From: Isoetes taiwanensis
Lineage: Eukaryota; Streptophyta; Lycopodiopsida; Isoetales; Isoetaceae
Reading direction: 5' to 3'
Assembly (NCBI GenBank): GCA_021234155.1
Contig: JAJEKV010000010.1
Location: 18,205,418-18,269,417, forward strand
Length of the DNA: 64,000 nt
Part shown: in pieces, positions 20,090 to 30,057 of the stretch
Numbering within the stretch: position 1 is the first letter of the stretch
Layout: every line of letters starts with the position of its first letter
The notes under the pieces: model-generated
What the model was told of the DNA's origin: nothing
Seen by the model: the letters and a program-made list of their open reading frames with translations, nothing else
Databases searched by the model: none
Translations under genes and position numbers: made by a program

Positions 20090-23000
20090 ATGCCTCCCAA
20101 AAAGTCTGGAGAACTTGGAGATCTGGCAACTCCGTCAACACCTATCCCAATGCCTGCTCCCACTATGACTCAGATGGCAGCTGCCAGTACCTTATTGGGA
20201 GTATCGCCTCCTCCTAATAGTCCATATCAGATAGAGGTTGTACTGCCAGTAACTCCACCATACTTTGATGGCACTTCCAATCCTTTGGAATATTTGCAGC
20301 AATTTGAGGAATATTACGTAGACTATGGACGGAAGAAAGGCGATAAAGTGACGGTCTTTGGAGCATGCATGAGAGGAGAAGCTAGAACTTGGTTTCAATA
20401 TCAGGCCAGTTGTACACCACATCTATGGGATACATGGAGTCAGAACTTTGTAGAGCGATTTGGAGTGGAGAGTACACAGGGTGGGTTGGCACAAGAATTG
20501 AGAACCTTCTGTTTAAAAAAAGGGGAGAGTGTTCCTGCCTATGTCGAGAGATTTCATGCATACATATTGAGATATCAAAAAAAAGGTGTTGAGACTCCTA
20601 CCACCCACATTGTAGAATTCTTTGTACTGGGTCTTAAGCCATTATTCAAAATATATAGGAAGATGTGCAAATTGCAAAATACTGGGGTTTTGGATTCCAT
20701 ACAGAAGGCATTCTCCAAAGCAATTGAAATTTCTAAGCTTCAACAATCTCTACCAGAAGAGGAGCATGGGACTGCAGGACACTTCTATCCAGATTGGGAG
20801 CAGGAGCAACCTTGTTACTCAATACAAAAGGAAAAGAAGGTTAGGTTTGAAGACGAAATACGAATTGAAGTATCAAAAGCCACGGATAGGCTGGAATCGG
20901 GTATGCAGACCTTGTTGGAAGTATCCAAACAGCTAGCTGAAGTTATGAAGATCCAACAGCAGGCTACACAAGTAAGTGTATGTAATTTTTGCAAAAAATA
21001 TGGTCATAGCGAAGACAACTGTTATGGTAGGCCATGTCCAAGGTGTATGAAGAGGGGACATTTTGGAAAGGAGTGTCCCATATGCCTTTTTTGCAAGGAG
21101 GTTGGCCACACAGAGCTTCGATGCAGTGTGAAGGAATACATGATGAAGCAGCAAGAAGCATCAAGGGCAAGTAAGAAACCAGAATCACCAGGAGGTAATA
21201 CTTCAATGTGCTATCTAGAATTGCAAGAGGGAGAGGAAGCAGGGATTTTAGCTGTTCAAACTCGTTCTCAGCAGCAACATGGTTCACATATTAGCGCTCC
21301 AGCAGAGCGACATGATGCAGCTGTGGTAACAACGAGTCCTAAAGGGATGGGCAGTAGCAATGAATTGCAAGCTTTGCTTAAATCTTCAAGGCTGAGTCTG
21401 GATATTTATACCTTGCTAAAAATCGCCCCTACCTACAGGGAGCAATTACTTAAGATGTTTGATCAAGAGGATAAGTGTCAAGATACCTCTAGCAATCTAA
21501 TAATTCCACAAGTAAATGCAGACCCTGGTATTTTCAGAAGTGAGGGGAGCATAGGAGACAAATTTTTGACAAAGGTTATATTGGATGGAGGGTCAGGCAT
21601 GAATGTCATGCCTTATCATGTAATGCAGCAGTTGGGACTCCATATAGATAAGCACACCCCGGTAATTTTGAAGACCTTTGCTAATGGGAAAATAAGTCCA
21701 ATAGGTATGGTTACCAAAGTGCCTATTAATGTTCATGGTATCACAGTAGCTACTGACTTTATAGTAGTGACTTTTGGACATCCAGGAAAGGATGCAGATA
21801 TATATGATTTGTTACTTGGAAGGGTTTGGCTGAAGACGGTAGATGCTAGGCCTATATGGTCTAAGGGTACTTGCACAATTTCGGATGGAACTAGAACAGT
21901 AACAATTTATAATAGGGAAGGAGATGCAAGTGAAGCTTCTAAGGAGGCATTTTTAGCTGAATCGGACGATTATCTTGAATCCAAAGCTTGTGGCATTTAT
22001 ACTATCGTAGGGATTAGAGATGACGACGTGCCTTTGGAACATCACATGGACAAGAGTACTGCAACATTATGGTTCGATGGAGGCATTTCACGTAAGGCGA
22101 ATATAGCTGTTGCTGGGGCTGTTATTAAGGATCGCAAAGGGCGCATAATTGCAAAAGCAAGCAAGATATTACCTGGAATTACCTCGAATGCCGCAGAGTA
22201 CGAGGCGCTTTTGTTGGGACTTGAAGAAGCAAAAGTGGCAGGAATTGATGTGCTGAAAATCTTTGGAGATTCCCAATTAGTTTGTAGGCAAGTGCTAGGG
22301 GAATATCAGACGAAGAATGGTGAGATGGAGAAATACCAAGGTTTGGTGATTAAAGCCTTGCAGGATTTTAGTGTTTGGGAAATTAATCATGTGGCTAGGT
22401 CTCTAAATTGTGAAGCTGATGCCTTGTGTAGAAAAGCATTGTTAGAGCATTTGAGCGAAGGGGCACTTAGGGAAGAGGATGTAGATGAGAAATGGTTGCA
22501 GCAGTTACATCCAATTTTGATAGTGGATGTATCGCGAGAAAAAGAAGTACAGGAACTTGAGATTGTCAAAGGAGGAGAGAATCGAGCGATATCTGTTGGG
22601 ATACAGCTTGTAGAAGAAGAACTTCAATATCTGCAAGATTTGTTTCAGGAAATGAATGAAATATTTGCGTGGAATTATGATGAATTAAAGGGTATTCCAA
22701 AAGAGGTATGTGAATTGGAAATAAAGCTTAAGCCAGGAGTTCGACCTGTTCAGCAAAAGCTTAGGCGTATCAATCCAGCATTATTGGAGCTTATTGAGAA
22801 GGAAATACAGAAAATGTTAAGTGCCGGGCTGATATTCGAATGTAGAAACCCATCTTGGGTTTCGTGCATAGTGCCTATACATAAGAAAAATGGCTCGTTA
22901 AGGATCTGCATTGATTATCAGGAATTGAATAAGGCAACCTTAAGGGACTTTTTTCCTCTGCCTTTTATTCAAGATGTTTTATATGCAGCTGCAGGTAAAG

Positions 23001-24094
23001 AATTCTATTCCTTTCTAGATGGCTTTTCTGGATTCAATCAGGTCGCAATCAAGGAAGGAGATCAAGACAAAACTGCCTTCATTACTCCATGGGGCACATT
23101 CGCTATGAGAAGAATGCCCTTTGGTCTTACGAACGCACCTTCTACCTTTCAAAGAGCTATGACAGTAGCATTTAAGGTTATGCCTTCTAACTCCTTCAAA
23201 GTTTTTTTGGATGATTTTTGCCTAGCTTCTAGCAGAAAAGAGCATTTGGAGTTAATAAGCAAGCTTTGTAAACTGTGCCAGCAATCAGGGGTGTGTTTAA
23301 ATCCAAGAAAATGTATTTTTATGGTGCAAAAAGGGGAATTATTAGGGCATACTATTTCTGCAGCAGGCCTACAGGTTTCAGAAGATAAAGTCAGTACATT
23401 GAAGCAGCTGCCATCTCCAAAAAATTTGAGAGAAGTCAAGAAGTTGATGGGGATGTTAAGTTTCTTGCGAATCTATGTTCCTAATTACTCTCATGTCATG
23501 GGACCCATTGTGAAGTTGACACGAGTAGGGTCTATACCTAAAAGACAGAGCAAGAATATGTTGATCGATTGGACTTCTGAGTGTCAAAAAGCATTTGAGC
23601 AGGTGATAAGTATCCTGAGTCAACCCCATAATTTGATTGGCCCAAAAGAAGGAGTAACTTTTGATGTGTATGTTACTGTAACGAAGATAGCCGTAGGAAT
23701 TGCCATTACCCAAGAACGAAGAATTATTGGCTATACGGGCAAGCAATGGTCAGAGCCAGAGGAAAGGTACCTTAAGTTAGAAAAATATGCTGCAGCCTTG
23801 GTGTTTCTAATAGATAAGCATGGTTACCTGTTGCATGGCCATGAAATAGTGGTGCATATGAAATATAACCCGCTGCCCTTGCTTTTTGGTAAGGATGTGA
23901 AGAAAGTTAAGTGGCATAAGTGGGTTGTTAAACTACAGGAATATGACATGAAAATTCAAACCTTGATTAGGGTTACAGACCCTAGTTCTTACTTACCTCA
24001 TGCCTTCTTTGATCATGAGGAATTAGAGGATCAGATTTCTGATGAGGAAGTACAGCCAACGTCATGTCTTGAGGTGAAAAAATTTTTTTATTGA
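20090..24094 (+). CDS. E2 gag-protease-RNase H-RT polyprotein (1,334 aa)
   Basis: I start at ATG 20090, the first ATG; the frame is open a few codons further up. Numbering from it: gag about 50-215; three CX2CX4HX4C knuckles (C298-C311, C316-C329, C332-C345); retropepsin with LDGGSG (D499); a complete RNase H at about 657-785 with D663, E703, D727 and D777; then RT at about 885-1135 with D977 (FLDGFSG) and FLDD (D1041, D1042). A degenerate RNase H-like tail follows. That tail lacks the usual acidic residues (FDVYVTV where DAS is normal, MKYNPL where TDH is normal). The functional RNase H therefore precedes RT, which differs from the usual PR-RT-RH order. The frame stops at a poly-A/poly-T run and integrase follows in another frame. 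Confidence 0.93.
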   Translation: MPPKKSGELGDLATPSTPIPMPAPTMTQMAAASTLLGVSPPPNSPYQIEVVLPVTPPYFDGTSNPLEYLQQFEEYYVDYGRKKGDKVTVFGACMRGEARTWFQYQASCTPHLWDTWSQNFVERFGVESTQGGLAQELRTFCLKKGESVPAYVERFHAYILRYQKKGVETPTTHIVEFFVLGLKPLFKIYRKMCKLQNTGVLDSIQKAFSKAIEISKLQQSLPEEEHGTAGHFYPDWEQEQPCYSIQKEKKVRFEDEIRIEVSKATDRLESGMQTLLEVSKQLAEVMKIQQQATQVSVCNFCKKYGHSEDNCYGRPCPRCMKRGHFGKECPICLFCKEVGHTELRCSVKEYMMKQQEASRASKKPESPGGNTSMCYLELQEGEEAGILAVQTRSQQQHGSHISAPAERHDAAVVTTSPKGMGSSNELQALLKSSRLSLDIYTLLKIAPTYREQLLKMFDQEDKCQDTSSNLIIPQVNADPGIFRSEGSIGDKFLTKVILDGGSGMNVMPYHVMQQLGLHIDKHTPVILKTFANGKISPIGMVTKVPINVHGITVATDFIVVTFGHPGKDADIYDLLLGRVWLKTVDARPIWSKGTCTISDGTRTVTIYNREGDASEASKEAFLAESDDYLESKACGIYTIVGIRDDDVPLEHHMDKSTATLWFDGGISRKANIAVAGAVIKDRKGRIIAKASKILPGITSNAAEYEALLLGLEEAKVAGIDVLKIFGDSQLVCRQVLGEYQTKNGEMEKYQGLVIKALQDFSVWEINHVARSLNCEADALCRKALLEHLSEGALREEDVDEKWLQQLHPILIVDVSREKEVQELEIVKGGENRAISVGIQLVEEELQYLQDLFQEMNEIFAWNYDELKGIPKEVCELEIKLKPGVRPVQQKLRRINPALLELIEKEIQKMLSAGLIFECRNPSWVSCIVPIHKKNGSLRICIDYQELNKATLRDFFPLPFIQDVLYAAAGKEFYSFLDGFSGFNQVAIKEGDQDKTAFITPWGTFAMRRMPFGLTNAPSTFQRAMTVAFKVMPSNSFKVFLDDFCLASSRKEHLELISKLCKLCQQSGVCLNPRKCIFMVQKGELLGHTISAAGLQVSEDKVSTLKQLPSPKNLREVKKLMGMLSFLRIYVPNYSHVMGPIVKLTRVGSIPKRQSKNMLIDWTSECQKAFEQVISILSQPHNLIGPKEGVTFDVYVTVTKIAVGIAITQERRIIGYTGKQWSEPEERYLKLEKYAAALVFLIDKHGYLLHGHEIVVHMKYNPLPLLFGKDVKKVKWHKWVVKLQEYDMKIQTLIRVTDPSSYLPHAFFDHEELEDQISDEEVQPTSCLEVKKFFY

Positions 24095-25355
24095 GGCAAG
24101 CAATTCTTGGATGGCCTCCATTAAGGACTATCTAGTCACACAATCCCTTCCAACGGAGATGTCTGCGGCAGCAGCAAAAAAATTCAAGATGGATTCACTT
24201 AATTACGTGATGGTTGGCGAATTTCTTTGCAGGATTAACAGGGATGGAGTCTTACTAAGGTGTATAGATGAGGGTGAACAACTTGTTGTGCTTAACGAAT
24301 GTCATGCAGGTGCTTGCGGGGGACATTTCGCTTCAGACGCTACTGCCAAAAAGATACTAAGAGCAGGGTATTATTGGCCTTCTATATTTGCGGACTGCCA
24401 AGAATACATCAAAAGGTGTCACCAATGTCAGGTATTTGGGAAGAAAAAGTTGTTAGCTTCGCCTTTAGCTCCAATCTTATCACCAGCTCCTTTTGAGACT
24501 TGGGGTTTAGATTTTATTGGGCCTATAAACCCACCCTCATCCAATCAGCATGAATTTGTGTTGATAGCTACGGACCTTTTTACAAAATGGGCAGAAGCTG
24601 TGCCGCTCAGGAATGCTAATGCTAACACAACAGCAAGGTTTATTTATACAGAAATATGCTGCAGATATGGTGTACCAAAGAAGCTGCTTACAGATCGTGG
24701 ATCTCCATTCATAAATGATACCATTCGTGAACTCACTTCCAGGTTAAAGCTTAAACATGTTAAAAGTAGTGCATATTACCCCCAGGGTAACGGGCAAGCG
24801 GAGTCTACTAATAAGGTACTTAAATCTATCCTTCAGAAGACGATTGATGCATCTAAAAGGAACTGGCATTTAATGTTATCTAATGCCCTTTGGGCATACA
24901 GAACCACTGTTAAATCAGCTACAAGTTTTACGCCCTATGAGTTAGTATATGGAATAGAAGCCATACTGCCCATAGACATGATTATTCCTACTCTTAAGGT
25001 AGCTTGTACACTTGAAGTTCCCCAAAAGGAAGCTCTAGAAGATAGATTGATTCAGCTCCTTAAGTTAGAAGAGGATAGATTACATGCCGAGCAGGTGAAT
25101 TGGCATAAAAAGGCTAAGGATGTGGCAATCCAAGCACGGAAGCAGAGATTTCAAGGTAACTTTGCACCTGGGGATTTGGTTTTAAAATGGAACGTCAGAA
25201 AAGAGAAAATAGCTTCCAAATTCGATCAGCTTTGGGAAGGTCCGTTTATTGTGACAGGAGTTGCAGGAACACATTCATATACGTTGCAAACTATGGATAT
25301 GGTAGAATTGCCCAATCCACATAACGCCTTGCACTTAAAAAAATATTGGCCTTAA
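24078..25355 (+). CDS. E2 integrase
   Basis: The frame is open from 24078; the first ATG is at 24111 (414 aa). It contains HHCC (H65, H72, C103, C106), the DDE core (D134 in GLDFIGP, D195 in TDRG, E231 in QAESTNK) and a C-terminal WEGPFIV module without a chromodomain. It is +1 relative to the upstream polyprotein. The two frames overlap from 24078 to 24094 across a run of six A and seven T. Codons before the ATG read as a natural pol linker. The cause is therefore most simply a single-base change in the homopolymer (mutation or assembly error), or a programmed shift there. All catalytic residues are present. Confidence 0.92.
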   Translation, partial: KNFFIEASNSWMASIKDYLVTQSLPTEMSAAAAKKFKMDSLNYVMVGEFLCRINRDGVLLRCIDEGEQLVVLNECHAGACGGHFASDATAKKILRAGYYWPSIFADCQEYIKRCHQCQVFGKKKLLASPLAPILSPAPFETWGLDFIGPINPPSSNQHEFVLIATDLFTKWAEAVPLRNANANTTARFIYTEICCRYGVPKKLLTDRGSPFINDTIRELTSRLKLKHVKSSAYYPQGNGQAESTNKVLKSILQKTIDASKRNWHLMLSNALWAYRTTVKSATSFTPYELVYGIEAILPIDMIIPTLKVACTLEVPQKEALEDRLIQLLKLEEDRLHAEQVNWHKKAKDVAIQARKQRFQGNFAPGDLVLKWNVRKEKIASKFDQLWEGPFIVTGVAGTHSYTLQTMDMVELPNPHNALHLKKYWP

Positions 25356-25570
25356 ACGGCTGGATTGGTAAGATAGATTAAAAGCCGAGTCCTTAGGTTG
25401 TCATGCTAGGTAACTAAGAATGTGCATGTTAAGTAGAGTTATGTAAGGTATATTTATTGTGGTAGTATAGGCTAGTTGCAATAGTTTAGTATTATGCTGT
25501 CATGTTCAATTTGTAGTAGTAATCTAGTCTAGTATTAGTTTTGTGGTAAGTAGTCTGCTGCAACAAGTAC

Positions 25571-25710
25571 TGCGGAAACATAATTGCATAATTTTGGGGC
25601 ATATTATCCTTCATATATTCTGATCTTATGTGTTTGGAACTGTGGAAACATAAGTGCATAATTTTGGAGCATATTATCCTTCATATATTCTAATCTTATG
25701 TGTTTGGAAG
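25571..25710. repeat. 70-bp tandem duplication in E2
   Basis: Positions 25571-25640 and 25641-25710 both read TG(C/T)GGAAACATAA followed by TGCATAATTTTGG and end near TTATGTGTTTGGAA. The period is 70 bp. Confidence 0.85.
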
Positions 25711-25769
25711 ATGTTATTAACACTCAATTTTAGGTGCAGGAAAGTGAGAATAATTGGTGTGCGGATGGT

Positions 25770-26425
25770 TTTTCAAGTTCATGTTAATCCATACATGGTG
25801 CATGCAGGAACATCTGACGTACACACATATTTTCTCCACATCATTTGCCGAGAATTATCAATTGTGTTACCCACTTTTGTCTACAAGGAGCACGTCTTAC
25901 TGCTCCATATAGGCCAGGGGCACATTACTCAAATGGGATAATTATATGCTAACCTTTTATGGGCCATGCAGGAACATCTGTTTTGTCATCATCTTCCCAC
26001 TTCATCTCCACTTCTTCATATGCAGGTCACCTCGACATGCCATTCATTTCTCCATTTTGGCATGGGACTGAAATCGTGAGGAAACATATTATGCTAGGAC
26101 AACAGGTTGCTAACGCTATTCATGGGCCATGCAGGAGCATCCTTCTTATATTCATGCCTCCATTTCATCATCACATTTCCACATGCAGGTCGCCTCAACA
26201 TGCCAATCATACTTCTCCATCTTGGCATGTGAACTGAATCATGAACAGACATATTACTTTTGGAAGATTATCATGCTAACCCTATTCATGGGCCATGCAG
26301 GAACACCCTTCTTATACTCATATTTCCATTTCATCACCACATTTTCATATGCAGGTCATCTTAACGTGCCAATCATTTCTTTCCATCTTGGCATGTTATT
26401 GATTCATGGGGGCAGTGGATTATTG
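25770..26425. repeat. About 164-bp tandem repeat, four divergent copies in E2
   Basis: Landmark CATGCAGGA(A/G)CA recurs near 25801, 25965, 26129 and 26294, spaced about 164 bp apart. Each unit continues with a pyrimidine-rich stretch, ATGCAGGTC and CATGCCAAT. The first copy is the most divergent. Tandem repeats between integrase and 3' LTR are common in OTA elements. Confidence 0.8.
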
Positions 26426-26730
26426 AAGGTCTTCTCATAACCTCTAAAGATTTCAGAATGTTGCTTCTGTTTTAGTAGCGATTGCATTATTTTCCTATCA
26501 AGTCAAGTGCACCAAAACTGCAGTATTTCTCCTCCAGTTTCACATCAGCAGTTGCAGAATTTTCTTTCCAGTTCAAAGTGCATAATAAAGTACACAATCG
26601 ACTTATATTCTTAGTATGAGGCCAAGTACCAAAGGAGCTTGAGATATTACAGTGATGACGAAGAATTCCTTCGGCTGCAAGCATGTCTGTGGTGGCTGAA
26701 GGGACCAGCCACTGTTTTTTGGGGCATAAA

Positions 26731-28300
26731 TGTTGCCTTTGGCAACATTGCCAACAGTAAGCAATAATTGTGAAGATCTCTACACTATGGGTTGTTGGAA
26801 GATGGACATGTGCGAAGATATTCCTGTGCAAGTAGTGGTCATGCAAGATTTGATGTGCAAAAGGTGAGTGCAGAAGATCGCATTGTTTTTTTTATTTCTC
26901 TTATTATATTGGGACCTGTGCCTAAGTTATCTATTCTCCATTTGCTCACTATTCACATTTTTATCCTTAACGCACATTCAATCATCCAAAGCATGCTATT
27001 TTCCTATGCTCTCATTATCTTCCCTTCAGCACATGATTAGCTGGCATCCTTCGATTTACCTTATTTCCTTATGACTATGATGAATCCATCTCAAATTTAT
27101 TGTGCTTTATTGTGCTCCAAGTGACAACGGCATACCCAATTGTTCTATATGGCTGTCATTTGGAATATGGGCCACAAGGAAATGGATATAAGTTTTAAAG
27201 CCAAAAAGAACAAAAAAAAAGGGGGAGAAAGCCATGACGTTTTTTTTTCATGGTTCAAAGAACCCAAAAAAATTCTTCTGTCTCACCGCTTCTGTATCCG
27301 CATACCCTAGAATCATGCCTTGCCGATCTCTCCAGATGCACATCTGTATCATCCATCCATCGCTTGCCTCACCGCTTCCCATAATCTATCCCCGTGGCAA
27401 GGATCCCAATCTAATAGGAGAAATAGAAGGAAAGGAGGATTACAAATGGGAGGCAGAAGAAGAAAAAGGGGTCGGCTTCTTCAAGGGCGAGATCAATACA
27501 AGAGTTTTTTCCTTCGATTCATCATCACAGGTTCATTTCTAATGCATGGAATTCAGTTTACAGCAACATTAGATGGTTTCATGGCAGAGATAAGGATAAT
27601 GATTTAATCTTGAACAAAAGAAGAAAGGTTAGCTAGGTATATGTCCGAAACTTGCAGATTAGTTCATACAGAGTTGGGATTTGATGGCAGAAATGTATGC
27701 AGAAAGGCATCATTGTGCAGGTTAGCTGGTTGTTTCCATAAACTCGTATTGCAGTTGGTGTAGAGCAGAGATTGGGTACTACAGTGTTACTGACAAAAAA
27801 CACAAGGCAGGTGATCTTAATAGAAGAAACAATCCAGAATTTGCAGTGAAGATCTTATGGGAAGGACTTTACAGGCTAGAACAGTGAAAGGGCTTCAATA
27901 TTTACTATGCCCGAGCAGTAGAAAAATATTGTGGAAGGATTGTACAGTTTTGGAAGACGACACTTATTAGTAATTGTAGTTGAGGATCTCAGCTTGGCGT
28001 CCAGAAGTTTCATTGCTGAATTTACAGTAATTAGTATTGGTATTGGATGGAGATTTCAATTTGAATTCAAAACTCTCTTTTATCATATGATGTAACTGGC
28101 CTTGTTCTTGGAATATAAGAAAATCGATTGTGCACTCATTTTGTTGTACTTGTAAAAATATTCTGTTTCTGAAGTACAAATTTTCTAGTTCTGACTGTCA
28201 AAAGCAAAGAAAAAAAATATTTCAAAGGAGTAATTCCCCTTAAGGAATTTGGAGGTCCTTCGACTAGCTCCTGTTGATCTTTGACCAGGGAAGGTCAACA
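26731..28300 (+). repeat. E2 3' LTR (1,570 bp)
   Basis: It starts TGTTGCCTTTGG and ends GGTCAACA with canonical TG...CA. It pairs with 18445-20017 and is followed by CTGAG. Confidence 0.95.
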
Positions 28301-30010
28301 CTGAGGTTGATTTGCTGGAGCTGGTTGATGGCGTGATTGCTGAGGCGCTCTTGGTGGCTTCTTAAGAACTGGTCTCGGGCCTTGTTTGCCATTAGCAATC
28401 CAGAGTTGGTAAGCCGTGAGGCGGACCGATGTGGTCTGATTGGTGCCAGGAAGCTGTACCTGAACTTGTGGAAGTTGAGGGCACGCCGTGGTGGTATGAC
28501 CCCATTCTTGACAGTGATAACACTGAGCTTTAGAAGGATCAAAAGGAGGACGTGTGTTGGGTCCCCGTTGTTGTTCCTGTTGCTGATAGAGGTGAGTTGG
28601 TTGCGCCTGAAGTGGTGGCTGCTGATAGTGCGAGGGTTGCTGAGGTGTGGTTTGCACTTGATAAACAAGTTTGTTGCGGAATGATGTAGGATGAGTGCGA
28701 GTGCACTCTTCCGTGGCATGATTGCACATGTTGCATCTCTTGCAATGAGGCGGGCCATGGGTTGAGTTGCACTCGTTTGCCAAATGGCCTTGGTATTTGC
28801 ATATATGGCACCAGATCTGACTGCGCTGTGGATTGGCGTGTTGAGGCTGGACAGCCGTCTGTGGAACCATAACAGGTGGAATGAAAGGGAGCTCCTGAAG
28901 AGCCACGCCACGGGAGGAAACATTGACTGAGTGATTGACAAGATCGATAGCCTGCTCCAAAGTCTTGGGACGCAGGTATTCAGTCATGAGTCGAATAGCT
29001 GGAGGAAGTCCTTGGAGAAACCAGACCAAAATCTGGCTCTGTGTTGGGTACTCCTTGAGTTTACTGAGCAGAATGTGAAGTCGATCTGCAAAATCCCGGG
29101 CAGACTCCGTGGGCTCTTGTTGAAGTTCATTGAGTTGCTTGAGATGAAGTTGATCATCATCCGTGGTCCCATAGTGAGAAAGAAAAGCAGTTCTCATTTC
29201 GGACCAATCTTGTTTCCAGTGGCTTTTGTTGGACATGAGCCATTGATGAGGAGAACCACGCAGGGTGGTGGAAAAGATGTGGAATTTCAGTTGAGGTTGC
29301 GCATGACCATTTAGGACAGCTAGAGCCTCAAATTCTTCCATGTGGGCCTGAGCACTTTGGTCTAAGGGTTTGCCTTTCGTGTTGCCAAAGGTGGGATAAG
29401 TCAGTTTCAGAGTCTGAAAGGTAGATGTGAAAGTGCTTGGCTGGACAGGAACAGTATAGTGAGGATATTGAGGTTGAGTTGGAGGTGGCATGGTGCCTGA
29501 AGGACCCTGATGAAGGGGTGACTGCGGTTGAGGAACTGAAGGTACCTGAGCATTGGTTTTGAGATCTGTAAGGTTGTAAACAGGAAGGGTAGTGGGAAAT
29601 GTAGGGAAAGGAAATTCCTGGGTAGGCGCAAAAGAGACTTGTGGATATCCCTGCCCACCCGGGGGAGATGATGGTTGTGAAGGAAGAGGCGTATGGCCTG
29701 AAGAGTGATGGATGTAGGCATGTTCAGGGGTATGAAAGTACGGTTGAGAAGGTGGAGCCTGATAGGGCTCCTGATAGTGATGAGGTGACTGAGGCTGTGA
29801 GCAATGTTTGCACGCTTGGGGCGGGGAACTGGGACGAGACAGGACACGAGGGGTGGGTGGCGCCGACTGAGCCCTAGACCGAAGATGGCCTCCCTCTATG
29901 TCATAAGCAGATCCATACATGTCGCGAACAGTTTCCCGACGCTGATGGCGCTCCAAGCGAGATGCCGTCTGAGAAAGGAGTTCTTCTGGCGTGAAGTTTC
30001 GGACAGACAT
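28301..30010 (-). CDS. E1 gag (interrupted at its 3' end by E2)
   Basis: The frame starts at ATG 30010, only 48 bp inside the 5' LTR, and encodes about 569 residues before running into E2. It has a long Pro/Gln/Ser-rich N-terminus, a retrotransposon gag domain at about residues 200-370 (WLMSNKSHWKQDW, RDFADRL) and three CX2CX4HX4C knuckles at C401-C414, C423-C436 and C497-C510. A basic tail follows. Three knuckles are also found in E2. Gag forms the particle and packages RNA. The stop now seen at 28295 is formed by E2 LTR sequence. Confidence 0.92.
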
Positions 30011-30040
30011 GGCGACAGAAGAAAGTAGGATTGAATCAGA

Positions 30041-30056
30041 CCCGGCAGCGGCGACA
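30041..30056 (-). promoter_or_regulatory. E1 primer-binding site, tRNA-Asp-like
   Basis: On the minus strand TGTCGCCGCTGCCGGG begins one base after the 5' LTR. It differs at about two positions from the tRNA-Asp-complementary site commonly seen in OTA elements (TGGCGCCGTTGCCGGG, from memory). The loss of the canonical TGG is notable. Confidence 0.65.
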
Positions 30057-30057
30057 G

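Larger units (their letters stand above)
25356..26730. other. E2 3' non-coding region
   Basis: 1.4 kb separates integrase from the 3' LTR. It lacks coding content and is dominated by two tandem repeats, listed separately. No convincing polypurine tract abuts the LTR. The bases just before it are GGGGCATAAA. Confidence 0.7.
18445..28300 (+). mobile_element. E2: young OTA-like LTR retrotransposon nested in E1
   Basis: LTRs starting TGTTGCC lie at 18445-20017 and 26731-28300, flanked by CTGAG at 18440-18444 and 28301-28305. The internal order is PBS, a long gag-protease-RNase H-RT frame, integrase, a repeat-rich 1.4-kb 3' region and the 3' LTR. The total is 9,856 bp. The LTRs differ at roughly a dozen sites by eye, so insertion is recent and later than E1. 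There is no chromodomain. The RT has the OTA-like FLDGFSGFNQV and TPWGTFAMRRMPFG. Only a one-base frame break separates RT from integrase, so this copy is near-intact. Confidence 0.95.

Noticed and set aside
24083-24095. Classical -1 slippery site between E2 RT and integrase
   Set aside because: A -1 shift does not lead into the integrase frame; a +1 or -2 change is needed. An indel in the homopolymer is simpler.
28264-28941. 225-aa minus-strand ORF overlapping E1 gag
   Set aside because: It is an alternate frame of the true gag gene, crosses the E2 LTR junction and has no gag motifs.
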